From: a virus
IMG/VR virus record: IMGVR_UViG_3300021859_000175
Coordinates: 1 to 21,398 of that record
Direction: 5' to 3' (one strand)
Length of the DNA: 21,398 nucleotides
This document shows positions 1-6,509 of the stretch, piece after piece. The position numbers and the translations under genes are program-made. Position 1 is the first letter of the stretch; the number at the start of each line of letters is the position of its first letter. The notes under the pieces were generated by a model. That model saw only the letters and a program-made list of their open reading frames with translations. It was not told the DNA's origin and did not search any database.

Positions 1-2
1 CT

Positions 3-548
3 GTTCGGTTGTGGGACTGGGCTGTCCATCGGTCGAAGGTCCCGCGTCCGCGCATCCTCGAGCCATCCGCCGGTCGTGGCGCGCTGCTCCGTGCTGCCTT
101 CGAGTCCGAGCATCCTCCGGCACATGCCGTCGCCTACGACGTGGACCCAGACAACGTGGCGGTGCTGCGTGAGCTTGCCGAGCGCTACCCGATCGACGTC
201 ATCGAGGGCGACTTCCTCGCGAGTGAGATCGACGTCGAAGATGGCTTCCACTTCGCGCTGATGAATCCTCCATTCGAGGACGGTCAAGACGTCGCGTTCA
301 TCGAGCATGCGTGCAAGCGGTCGCCGTGCGCGTTCTCGGTAGCGCAGGCTCGCATCGAGTTCAGCGAGGGTCGATCCGAGTTCTGGGCGTGGCACGACGC
401 ACCCAACAAGGTCGTGCTCGAAACCCGTCCGCGCTTCGGTGGGCACTCGCAAGGGATGACCGACTTCGTGCTTCTTCACACGCTGCGTCGCCATCGAAGG
501 CGCGAGCGCGGAGAGACGATGCCGCAAGCAGTGCAGAGGTGGGCGTAG
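3..548 (+). CDS. DNA N6-adenine-type methyltransferase, 5' end cut by window
   Basis: The protein reads as a SAM-dependent DNA methyltransferase that would methylate adenine in phage or host DNA. Motif I (SAM binding) is EPSAGRGAL near residue 18 and the catalytic motif IV is NPPF near residue 86, which is the N6-adenine/N4-cytosine class signature. A later segment, RPRFGGHSQGMTDF, resembles the C-terminal part of small phage methylases. The frame is open to the left edge and the first start-like codon is a TTG at 9, so the true start is probably outside the window. No target-recognition domain is visible, which is usual for small phage orphan enzymes. It lies directly upstream of the clamp gene and no restriction partner is seen. 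The class is well supported; the target sequence is unknown. Confidence 0.8.
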   Translation, partial: VRLWDWAVHRSKVPRPRILEPSAGRGALLRAAFESEHPPAHAVAYDVDPDNVAVLRELAERYPIDVIEGDFLASEIDVEDGFHFALMNPPFEDGQDVAFIEHACKRSPCAFSVAQARIEFSEGRSEFWAWHDAPNKVVLETRPRFGGHSQGMTDFVLLHTLRRHRRRERGETMPQAVQRWA

Positions 549-579
549 CTCAGAAATAGAATCGCGCGTGATGGAGCGC

Positions 580-587
580 GGAGAAGG
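580..587 (+). promoter_or_regulatory. Shine-Dalgarno of the clamp gene
   Basis: GGAGAAGG sits 7 nt before the ATG at 595. This favours that start over the GTG at 568 or ATG at 571, which lie upstream of it. Confidence 0.7.
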
Positions 588-594
588 AAACTGT

Positions 595-1383
595 ATGACT
601 GGGAAAAAGAAAAAGCCTGATGACAAGCCTCGGATCGACATTGGCGCGGAGCCGCTCCTGCGCGCTCTGAAAGCCGCGCTGCCTTTCGCGAGCAAGGACC
701 AAGAGCGGGCGCACATGATGTCGATTCGATTCGTTCACGACGAAGGCACCGAGATGGAGGTCAACTCAACCGACGGACACGCGCTAGCGCGTCTTCGGGT
801 ACCGACGTTCGGCGCCACTGAACCGATCGTCTTCTGCATGATGACCACGCACATTCCAACGTTGATCAAGGTGCTCGACAGAATCGAGCCGAAGACTCGA
901 AGCGAGACGACTGCCTCGCTCGAAATCGGAAAGTTCAAGGTCAAGCTCACGGCCGGAGAGACCGAGCTTTTCGTGCCGAAGGTCGAAGAGCAACTCGAGT
1001 TCCCATCCGTGGAGAAGATTGCTCCAGAACGTCAGACGACTGCGCGCTCTGTGATGTCGTTTGGCATGGGACCACTCCTGCTTGCGAAAGCGCTGAAGGC
1101 CGCCGCCGAGGTCACGCACTGCGTGGAGTGGAGTATCCCAACAAATCCGGTAATGCCATTCCGGCTCGACTGCCGACCAGGGACGACCGGAATCGAGGGC
1201 TTCTTCGTCGTGATGCCGATGAGACTCGGTGACGAGGAATCCAAGGACGAAGCGATGCCGGCCTCGATGCTTCAGGACGCCTCGAAGCGCTTCCATGAGT
1301 CAGCGAAGAGCATGGGCGCGAAGGTGAGCGTGCGTTTCGGAGACGAAGAAACGGTGATTGCAGACTACAGAGACCAGACGTGA
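595..1383 (+). CDS. DnaN-like DNA polymerase sliding clamp, short form
   Basis: This 262-aa protein looks like a beta sliding clamp, the ring that tethers a DNA polymerase to its template. Residues 21-70 show the usual domain opening (helix, then beta strands ending in NSTDGHALARLRVP, compare the ATDG-H/Y-RLA motif of DnaN). Residues 205-211 read VVMPMRL, the exact kind of ending seen at the C-terminus of bacterial DnaN, where it forms the partner-binding pocket. Bacterial DnaN is about 366 aa with three domains; here only about 211 residues lead to the MPMRL motif, enough for roughly two domains. A further 51 residues follow the motif, which is unusual. The start at 595 is chosen by its good ribosome site. 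It is followed by the initiator and helicase genes, fitting a replication role. Assignment rests on motif reading, not a search. Confidence 0.72.
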   Translation: MTGKKKKPDDKPRIDIGAEPLLRALKAALPFASKDQERAHMMSIRFVHDEGTEMEVNSTDGHALARLRVPTFGATEPIVFCMMTTHIPTLIKVLDRIEPKTRSETTASLEIGKFKVKLTAGETELFVPKVEEQLEFPSVEKIAPERQTTARSVMSFGMGPLLLAKALKAAAEVTHCVEWSIPTNPVMPFRLDCRPGTTGIEGFFVVMPMRLGDEESKDEAMPASMLQDASKRFHESAKSMGAKVSVRFGDEETVIADYRDQT

Positions 1384-1439
1384 GCAACGAGTGAGAGGTC
1401 GCGCGGTCCGTAGGTACGCGCAGGGAGATGGATGGACCG

Positions 1440-2315
1440 ATGCCTTGGTTTACTGTCGACGACGGATTCGCAGATCACCCAAAGGTGATCCAGTGCTCGC
1501 TCGCTGCGATTGGTCTGTGGACCAAGGCTGGCTCCTACTGCGCTCACCATCTCACCGACGGCAAAATCCCCAAGGCGATGGTGCGGGTGTGGGGTGGCAC
1601 ACCGAAGCTTGCCGCCGAGCTCGTAGCGTCCGGGTTGTGGCTGGACACCGGGCCCGACCACTACGAGTTCCACGACTGGGGAGAGCGCAACCCGCTGAGC
1701 GCCGAGGTCAAGGCCAAGCGAGCCGCCGACGCCGCACGCAAGAAAGCCGAGCGAGCAGAATCCAGAAGGAGTCCGAACGGACGTCCACACGGACACATGC
1801 CGGACGTCCGAGCGGAGTCCGATGAGCACAACGCCGATCCGTCCGGCGGGAGTCCTCGCGCGCGCGCCCGCGTCCCATCCCATCCAATCCCATCCCATCC
1901 CATCCCGACCGAGAGCGAGACACGCGCGCGCCCGGACCCCGACCAAGACCCCGACGAAGCCGACGAGCCTTGGCGGCGGCTTGACCTCACGGCGAAGCTC
2001 GTCACCGACCTTGCGGCGCTGTGGGACGGCGCTGGCGGGCTCACGGTGTCGCCGAAGCTGCGAGCCGTCTTCGAGGCACGGGTGCCCATGCTGCGGGCTG
2101 CAGCGGCGAAACGCGGCGGCGATCCGGTCGAGGAGTTCCGAACCGCGGCCGCGAGATTCCGCGCCGACCCCGTCGTCCGCGAGAAAAAGCTCGGGCTGCC
2201 GGTGCTGCTTTCACAGCTCGACCAGTGGCTCGAGGACGCGCCGGCTCGAGCCACCGAGCCCACCGACCGGCGCGCGTACCACGCCGAGTGGCAACCCCCG
2301 GCGGACGAGCGATGA
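1440..2315 (+). CDS. Phage replication initiator-like protein
   Basis: The N-terminus, MPWFTVDDGFADHPKV followed by a GLW...G-YCA...TDG...V...GG pattern and FHDWGERNP, matches a family of phage proteins with a winged-helix DNA-binding N-terminus found beside DnaB-type helicases, thought to act in origin recognition or helicase loading. Residues from about 90 to 180 form a charged, Arg/Pro-rich, low-complexity linker that includes SHPIP repeats encoded by a CCCAT tract. The C-terminal third (about 190-270) is helical and may be the helicase-contact part. The ATG at 1440 is preferred because the family begins MPWF; an in-frame ATG at 1428 sits directly against a GGGAG and is possible. The stop overlaps the helicase start as ATGA. 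Function is inferred from pattern and neighbours. Confidence 0.65.
   Translation: MPWFTVDDGFADHPKVIQCSLAAIGLWTKAGSYCAHHLTDGKIPKAMVRVWGGTPKLAAELVASGLWLDTGPDHYEFHDWGERNPLSAEVKAKRAADAARKKAERAESRRSPNGRPHGHMPDVRAESDEHNADPSGGSPRARARVPSHPIPSHPIPTESETRARPDPDQDPDEADEPWRRLDLTAKLVTDLAALWDGAGGLTVSPKLRAVFEARVPMLRAAAAKRGGDPVEEFRTAAARFRADPVVREKKLGLPVLLSQLDQWLEDAPARATEPTDRRAYHAEWQPPADER
1873..1906 (+). repeat. CCCAT pentanucleotide tandem repeat
   Basis: About six or seven CCCAT units run in tandem with one variant (CCAAT) inside the linker region of the initiator-like gene. In frame it encodes SHPIPSHPIP. Five-base units do not preserve frame unless gained or lost in threes. Confidence 0.85.
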
Positions 2316-3676
2316 CCGCGCAACCCGGACGCGTTCCCCCGAACGACCTCGGCGCCGAGCGCGCGCTGCTTGGTGCCGCGCTGCTCGATCCCGACTGTCT
2401 GCACTCGGTGCTCGACGTCGGGCTCGAGGCGTCGGACTTCTATGCCTGGGCTCACGGCGCCGTGTGGGGCGCGCTGCTCGCGGTCGTGCGTGACCACAGC
2501 CGCGCCGACGTCACGCTGCTACGCGGGCAGCTCGCGCAAGCAGGGGACCTCGCCAAGGTGGGCGGCGACGAGTTCCTGCTCGAGCTCACCGACACGATCC
2601 CGCAGGTCGATCACGCCGAGCGCTACGCCTGCCGCGTGCGTGACCTGTCGGCTGCTCGAGCCACGATGAACGCCGCCTACGCGCTCCTAGCCGAGGCGTA
2701 CGGCGGGCTCGAGGACGTCGGCGCCTGGCTCGACCGTGCCGAGGTTGACCTCGCCCGTGCTGCCGAGCGCCGCGTGCAGCGCGCCGAGGTCGTCACGCTG
2801 GGCCAGGCGACCGAGGAATCGATCCGCGAGCTGACCGAGCGCGCCGAGCAGAAGCGTAGGACGCGCGGTTACCCGTCGGGGATCGTGAACCTCGATCGCA
2901 TCCTGTCGGGCTTCGCGCCGGGGCAACTCGTGGTCCTCGCCGGTCGGCCCGCCATGGGCAAGACGGCGCTCGGGATGCAGATCGCGACGGGAGTTGCGAC
3001 GCTCACCGAGGACGCCGCGGCGCTCGTCTTCGAGCTCGAGATGGGCAAGAGCGAGATCGGCGACCGCGCGATCGCAAGCGATGCCGGCGTCGACCTTCGC
3101 CGCTACCGCAACGGCGTCATCACGAGGGAGGACTGGCCGGCGATCATCGCCGCAGCCGGTCGGCTGTCCGAAGTGCGCGTGAAGATCTGCGACACGCCCG
3201 CGCTGTCCGCGCTCGACATCGCGCGAAGGACTCGGCAGGAGAAGCGGCGTAACGAGAACCTTCGCATCGTGGTCGTCGACTACCTGCAGCTACTACGCGC
3301 GATCACGGCGCGCGAAAACCGCGAGCGCGAGGTCGCAGAGTCGAGCGCGCGACTGAAGCAACTCGCGAAGGAAGAGCAGGTCTGCGTGCTCGCGCTGTGC
3401 CAACTCAACCGCAAGTGCGAAGAGCGCAAGGACAAGCGCCCGCAGCTCAGTGACCTTCGCGAGTCAGGCGCCATCGAGCAGGACGCTGACGCCGTGCTCT
3501 TCGTCTACCGCGACGAGGTCTACGACCCGCACAGCAACGACAAGGGGATCGCCGAGATCATCATCGGCAAGCAACGCAGCGGACCCGCGGGCATGGTGCG
3601 AACACGGTTCGTTCCGGAACACACGCGATTCGACAACCTCGAGGAGAGCCATGCGCCCCATCACTACTACGACTGA
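2312..3676 (+). CDS. dnaB: Replicative DNA helicase, DnaB family
   Basis: This 454-aa protein is a DnaB-type hexameric helicase that unwinds DNA at the phage replication fork. The N-terminal DnaB domain (about residues 9-110) begins with P-NDLGAERALLGAALLDP. The RecA-like C-terminal domain carries Walker A GRPAMGKT at 211-218 and Walker B VVVDYLQL with Asp323. It also has the QLNRKCEERKDKRPQLSDLR and SGAIEQDADAVLF segments typical of DnaB motifs H3-H4. Length is close to the bacterial family (about 450-470). The ATG at 2312 overlaps the upstream stop as ATGA, and it opens on the conserved N-terminal domain, so the longer frame back to 2021 is not used. A loader protein is not identified; the upstream initiator may take that role. 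Confidence 0.95.
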   Translation: MTAQPGRVPPNDLGAERALLGAALLDPDCLHSVLDVGLEASDFYAWAHGAVWGALLAVVRDHSRADVTLLRGQLAQAGDLAKVGGDEFLLELTDTIPQVDHAERYACRVRDLSAARATMNAAYALLAEAYGGLEDVGAWLDRAEVDLARAAERRVQRAEVVTLGQATEESIRELTERAEQKRRTRGYPSGIVNLDRILSGFAPGQLVVLAGRPAMGKTALGMQIATGVATLTEDAAALVFELEMGKSEIGDRAIASDAGVDLRRYRNGVITREDWPAIIAAAGRLSEVRVKICDTPALSALDIARRTRQEKRRNENLRIVVVDYLQLLRAITARENREREVAESSARLKQLAKEEQVCVLALCQLNRKCEERKDKRPQLSDLRESGAIEQDADAVLFVYRDEVYDPHSNDKGIAEIIIGKQRSGPAGMVRTRFVPEHTRFDNLEESHAPHHYYD

Positions 3677-3902
3677 GCGCACGCGCCGCGAAGCCTGGGA
3701 ACTTGTCGGTCGCTGCATGCAAGCCGGTGACTATGACGAAGCGCGCAGGCAACTCGAACGCATCCGCGAACTCGGCGAGCCGCAGTCAGCGCGACCACGT
3801 CGAGCACCGCTACTGCCGCCGCTGCAAGGACATCAAGCAAAAGACCGCGGTCCACGTCGCGACAGTGGAGCATCCGCAGTTTGGAAAGGTCCGGGTGATT
3901 GA
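3651..3902 (+). CDS. Small helical protein, possibly the front half of a frame-switched gene
   Basis: The ATG at 3651 has a clear ribosome site (GAGGAG, 5 nt upstream) and overlaps the helicase end by 26 bases. The first 47 or so residues look like a natural helical pair (REAWELVGRCMQAGDYDEA followed by RRQLERIRELGEPQ), similar in style to a TPR-like hairpin. After about base 3795 this frame turns into Pro/Arg-rich sequence typical of a non-coding frame, while the +1 frame begins a convincing zinc-ribbon sequence. Either two genes overlap heavily, or one protein is made by a frame change near 3780-3800, or the sequence has an indel there. No function can be named. Confidence 0.45.
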   Translation: MRPITTTTERTRREAWELVGRCMQAGDYDEARRQLERIRELGEPQSARPRRAPLLPPLQGHQAKDRGPRRDSGASAVWKGPGD

Positions 3903-3939
3903 ATGGCACTGCGAGGCATGCGGGGAACCGTGGCTGTGA
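3733..3939 (+). CDS. Small zinc-ribbon protein
   Basis: The C-terminal two thirds contain a zinc ribbon: HRYCRRCKDI, then about 20 residues, then EWHCEACGEPWL, giving two CxxC pairs that would bind one zinc ion. Such small proteins occur often in phage replication and lysogeny regions, but no specific role can be inferred. The ATG at 3733 (a TTG at 3703 is an alternative) has no good ribosome site and the first 25 residues are Ser/Asn/Ala-rich and look non-coding. This suggests the real N-terminus may come from the upstream frame starting at 3651. The stop overlaps the next gene as GTGA. Confidence 0.6.
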   Translation: MTKRAGNSNASANSASRSQRDHVEHRYCRRCKDIKQKTAVHVATVEHPQFGKVRVIEWHCEACGEPWL

Positions 3940-4523
3940 GCGACGACGATCCGACGATGTGCGAGTACGAGGTGGATGAATACGGCTTCGGTGAGTTGAT
4001 CAGGGTTCGCGGGAAGCGTTTCGGAGACTTTGCTCTGAGACGTGAAGCAAAATCATGCATAGCGATCGACGACAGCGGGGGAGCAATGCTCCTGGAACCC
4101 GGCGACTTCGTGATCGATCATCTGCCTTCGAGAATGCGCATTGCATCGTCGAAGGAAGTCAATGAGCGCGCCGTCGACGTGTTCATCGATAGCATCGCGG
4201 TAGAGCTGGACGGTTGCGCCAACTTCGACGAGATCGACTCTCGATGCGACGAGATCGGGTTTCACCCGTATCGCAAGTGGTTGTTTGACAATCAGACCGC
4301 CGAGCCCCTCACCTTCCGACAGTGGAAGCGCAAGCGTGACGAGGCGTGCGACTCCGACACGAACCCGTTCCGTGTCATCTACGACGCGCGCGACAAGATC
4401 ACACCGTGGTACGTGGTCGATGAGCTGGGCACGTTCGTAATCGGATGCGGCGACGAAGCAGGCGCGCACTGCGAGGCGGAAGCGGCGTGGAACCACCGTC
4501 GCAAGCAGGAGCAGGGGCGATGA
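3936..4523 (+). CDS. Hypothetical protein, 195 aa
   Basis: Not recognised. The GTG start at 3936 overlaps the preceding stop (GTGA) and has a GGGGA about 9 nt upstream; an ATG at 3957 is an alternative. The protein is acidic with mixed alpha/beta character, with a segment resembling a phage phosphorylation-independent small domain only in size, and it ends in a charged helix (AEAAWNHRRKQEQGR). Residues about 145-185 (DTNPFRVIYDARDKITPWYV followed by VDELGTFVIGCGDEAGAHCE) look like a compact beta-rich domain. It lies in the chain of stop/start-overlapping genes between helicase and RusA, so it is probably an early accessory protein. Confidence 0.7.
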   Translation: MSDDDPTMCEYEVDEYGFGELIRVRGKRFGDFALRREAKSCIAIDDSGGAMLLEPGDFVIDHLPSRMRIASSKEVNERAVDVFIDSIAVELDGCANFDEIDSRCDEIGFHPYRKWLFDNQTAEPLTFRQWKRKRDEACDSDTNPFRVIYDARDKITPWYVVDELGTFVIGCGDEAGAHCEAEAAWNHRRKQEQGR

Positions 4524-4945
4524 CGACCGCGTCTCGCAAGCGCAGGGGAGCGCGAGCCGCGACTGGCGCGGTTCTGCTTCCGCCGTTCCTGTCCCACAAC
4601 AGCGTCGAGCTTCCGATCCGCATCGTGAGCGAAGCCAACGCGCGCGAGCATTGGCGAACCAAACACAGGCGAGCGGCATCGCAAAAACTGTGGGTGCGCA
4701 GTTGGCTAGATCCGGAGGCGAAGCACAACGCGAAGCCAAGCCTGCCGTGCGTGATTACGCTGACTCGAATCGCCCCCAGGAGATTCGACGGCGACAATCT
4801 GCAACGCGGGTTCAAGGCTGTACGCGATCAGGTCGCCGCGTGGCTTGGCATCGACGACGGCAGCGCGCTGATCACGTGGGAGTACCGCCAAGGGCGTGGA
4901 GCGCCGCACACGTACGGGGTGCGGATTGAGTGGAGGGATGCATGA
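4520..4945 (+). CDS. RusA-like Holliday junction resolvase
   Basis: This 141-aa protein fits the RusA family, magnesium-dependent homodimeric endonucleases that cut four-way DNA junctions and are common in phage replication blocks. The motif RRFDGDNLQRGFKAVRDQV (Asp90 and Asp92, with Lys99 downstream) followed by GIDDGS (Asp112, Asp113) and then a WEYRQG strand matches the DxDN...K...D acidic active-site layout. The N-terminal strand (ELPIRIVSEANAREHWRTK) matches the typical opening. E. coli RusA is 120 aa; this one has about 25 extra N-terminal residues. The start overlaps the upstream stop as ATGA, and its own stop overlaps the next ATG the same way. The role is likely resolution of recombination or replication intermediates before packaging. 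Confidence 0.82.
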   Translation: MTTASRKRRGARAATGAVLLPPFLSHNSVELPIRIVSEANAREHWRTKHRRAASQKLWVRSWLDPEAKHNAKPSLPCVITLTRIAPRRFDGDNLQRGFKAVRDQVAAWLGIDDGSALITWEYRQGRGAPHTYGVRIEWRDA

Positions 4946-5541
4946 AACGCTCGCTCCCAATGCTGCGCGGACGGCGACCAGTTCTACGACACGTCAAGCA
5001 CCCGCGCCCTGCGACCCGTGCCGACTGTCTCACTGGTGGCATGAACGCCGAGCGTCCTTGTCCTTACGTCGGGTGCGTCTGGAACCTCGCGCTCGACGTG
5101 ATGCCGAACGGAACGCTCCACTTCAACGCGCCGGTGACGTTCCACGACGGCGACCCGATCCCGGAAGTGCACATCGAGCAGATGCCCGACACCTGCGTGC
5201 TCGACGTCTGCGAGCGAGAAGGGGAAACGCTCGAGGGCATCGGCGCCTACTACGGCGTTACGCGCGAGCGCATCCGGCAGATCGAAACGACGGCGCTGCG
5301 CATGCGGCGCGACCAGTTCGGAGCGGTGGAGCAGGGCGAGACGATCCCTGCGCCGTTGTCGCGCCGGCAGCTCAGCCGGAGGAAGGTTGGAACCGCAGGT
5401 GAGCAAGCGGTCTGCGCGCACGACGACTGCTCGAACGTGTTCACGCGCAAGTGGCACACGCAACGATACTGCTCGGAGTTGTGTGCAGTGAAGGCCGACC
5501 AAGACCGTCGCAAGGCGTACAAGCGGAGCGTGCGGGTATGA
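4942..5541 (+). CDS. Sigma region 4-like HTH protein with C-terminal zinc finger
   Basis: This 199-aa protein has a central segment closely resembling sigma-70 region 4.2: GETLEGIGAYYGVTRERIRQ and IETTALRMR, residues about 94-122, the helix-turn-helix that reads the -35 element. No region 2 is present, so it cannot be a complete sigma factor. Before it is a cysteine-bearing segment (ERPCPYVGC, then MPDTCVLDVC). The C-terminus (about 157-181) has CAHDDCSNVF...RYCSELC, a probable C4 zinc finger. The ATG at 4942 overlaps the RusA stop as ATGA and has GGAGGG 4 nt upstream. The first 33 residues are basic and weakly conserved-looking, so the ATG at 5041 is an alternative start. It may regulate transcription, for example early-to-late switching; this is inference. 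Confidence 0.75.
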   Translation: MKRSLPMLRGRRPVLRHVKHPRPATRADCLTGGMNAERPCPYVGCVWNLALDVMPNGTLHFNAPVTFHDGDPIPEVHIEQMPDTCVLDVCEREGETLEGIGAYYGVTRERIRQIETTALRMRRDQFGAVEQGETIPAPLSRRQLSRRKVGTAGEQAVCAHDDCSNVFTRKWHTQRYCSELCAVKADQDRRKAYKRSVRV

Positions 5542-5756
5542 AGGCTCGCATCCGCGTCACCGACTTCAAGCACTTCGGGACCCTGGACCGAGGAGACGTG
5601 CTTGCCAGCAAGAAGTGGAATGCACACAGAACCGTGATCAAGCGTGGCGCCGACTGGATAGCGCTGCACGTCCCACAGCGTCTCGGATGGGTCCACGTGG
5701 TGTGCTCGACGCTACCGCGAGATGTGAGGCTAGTTCGCCGGGTAGGCTCAGCATGA
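5538..5756 (+). CDS. Hypothetical small protein, 72 aa
   Basis: Not recognised. A basic, beta-rich small protein beginning MKARIRVTDFKHFGTLDRGD, with the pattern of a small barrel. Its ATG overlaps the upstream stop as ATGA and its own stop overlaps the next ATG the same way, which is the main support for it being real. It sits in the early gene chain. Confidence 0.6.
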   Translation: MKARIRVTDFKHFGTLDRGDVLASKKWNAHRTVIKRGADWIALHVPQRLGWVHVVCSTLPRDVRLVRRVGSA

Positions 5757-6073
5757 GCCGCTACGTCGAGCGCCCCGCCGAGCCGCCGAGCATCCCGCGC
5801 CCGCGCGAGCAGCGGCACACGCACTGCCGATCCAAGCGCGCGTGCGACGGCATCGAGCTCACCGCTGATCGCGTCGAGACCGGCGTGTGTCAGCCCTGCG
5901 CGCGCGTGCTCACCGCGGAGTCGATCGCGCGCAACCCGAAGCTGAAGCCTGGATACGACAACGCGCGGGTGTTCAAGCGCTCGCGACCGAAGAAGCAGCG
6001 CAACGCGAACGCCAACGCGATCGGGATCGTGGCGTTTGGGGCGGCGTACGTGGGGAAGCGGGAGCGACGATGA
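5753..6073 (+). CDS. Small basic protein with putative C4 zinc site
   Basis: A 106-aa protein, rich in Arg and Pro. Residues about 24-50 contain HTHCRSKRACDG followed by GVCQPCARVL, four cysteines that could bind zinc. The C-terminus is strongly basic (RSRPKKQRNANANA) with a short hydrophobic stretch (IGIVAFGAAYVG). It overlaps both neighbours by ATGA. Nucleic-acid binding is plausible, but no family is recognised. Confidence 0.62.
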   Translation: MSRYVERPAEPPSIPRPREQRHTHCRSKRACDGIELTADRVETGVCQPCARVLTAESIARNPKLKPGYDNARVFKRSRPKKQRNANANAIGIVAFGAAYVGKRERR

Positions 6074-6327
6074 TCAACGTAGCAAAGTGCCCGCTCGACC
6101 ATGTCCACGAACGGCTCGCCGGTGATGTCGAAAGACCGTGGAGATGTGTCGACTGCGGTAGCGAGGTAGTGCACGCGCAAGCAGCTAGCGACGGCCCCGA
6201 TGAAGCATACGACTACGCTGTTTGGTGCACGAGCGCAGACTGCGCGCATCACGTGTGCACGCAGGTAGGCGACATGGACTGTCCGGAATGGGCACACGGA
6301 TCAAGGGAACGGAAGGCAAGGGAATGA
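6070..6327 (+). CDS. Small cysteine-rich protein, 85 aa
   Basis: This protein carries several Cys/His clusters: KCPLDHVH, WRCVDCGS, WCTSADCAHHVC and DMDCPEW, consistent with one or two zinc sites. It is otherwise acidic. The ATG at 6070 overlaps the upstream stop (ATGA) and its stop overlaps a further ATG at 6324. It is the third small cysteine-rich protein in this chain. Function unknown. Confidence 0.6.
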   Translation: MINVAKCPLDHVHERLAGDVERPWRCVDCGSEVVHAQAASDGPDEAYDYAVWCTSADCAHHVCTQVGDMDCPEWAHGSRERKARE

Positions 6328-6473
6328 CCGACGACAAATCAAACGACCAGGCATCTTCCCTACCACTACGTGACGTCTGCATGGTTCGGCGTCCCGGTTG
6401 CGAACGCTCTAGAAACACGAAGCCCCCCAGCGCGGCTAACGCTGAGGGGCTTCTACCCAACGGAGGAAGGTGA
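6324..6473 (+). CDS. Possible small ORF ending across the terminator hairpin, 49 aa
   Basis: An ATG at 6324 overlaps the upstream stop as ATGA, with GGAA/AAGGGA just before it, continuing the chain of coupled genes. The 49-residue product is hydrophilic and unrecognised, and its second half is encoded by the hairpin at 6420-6452. It may be a genuine short gene or only an accidental open frame into the terminator. Confidence 0.3.
   Translation: MTDDKSNDQASSLPLRDVCMVRRPGCERSRNTKPPSAANAEGLLPNGGR
6420..6452 (+). terminator. Hairpin closing the replication block
   Basis: The arms AAGCCCCCCAGCG (6420-6432) and CGCTGAGGGGCTT (6440-6452) pair over 13 positions with one mismatch around a 7-nt loop. 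The A-start and T-end of the stem are typical of phage terminators. The T-run after it on the + strand is short (TTCT), so termination may be partial; it could also act on the - strand. Confidence 0.6.
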
Positions 6474-6509
6474 CGCAGCTCCGATCCGATTCGACAGAAG
6501 GGATCATGC

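Noticed and set aside
2021-2311. Upstream extension of the helicase frame
   Set aside because: Arg-rich sequence overlapping the initiator gene out of frame; the ATGA start at 2312 begins the conserved DnaB domain.
4286-4291. TTGACA resembling a -35 box
   Set aside because: No -10-like sequence at the proper distance and it lies inside a coding region.
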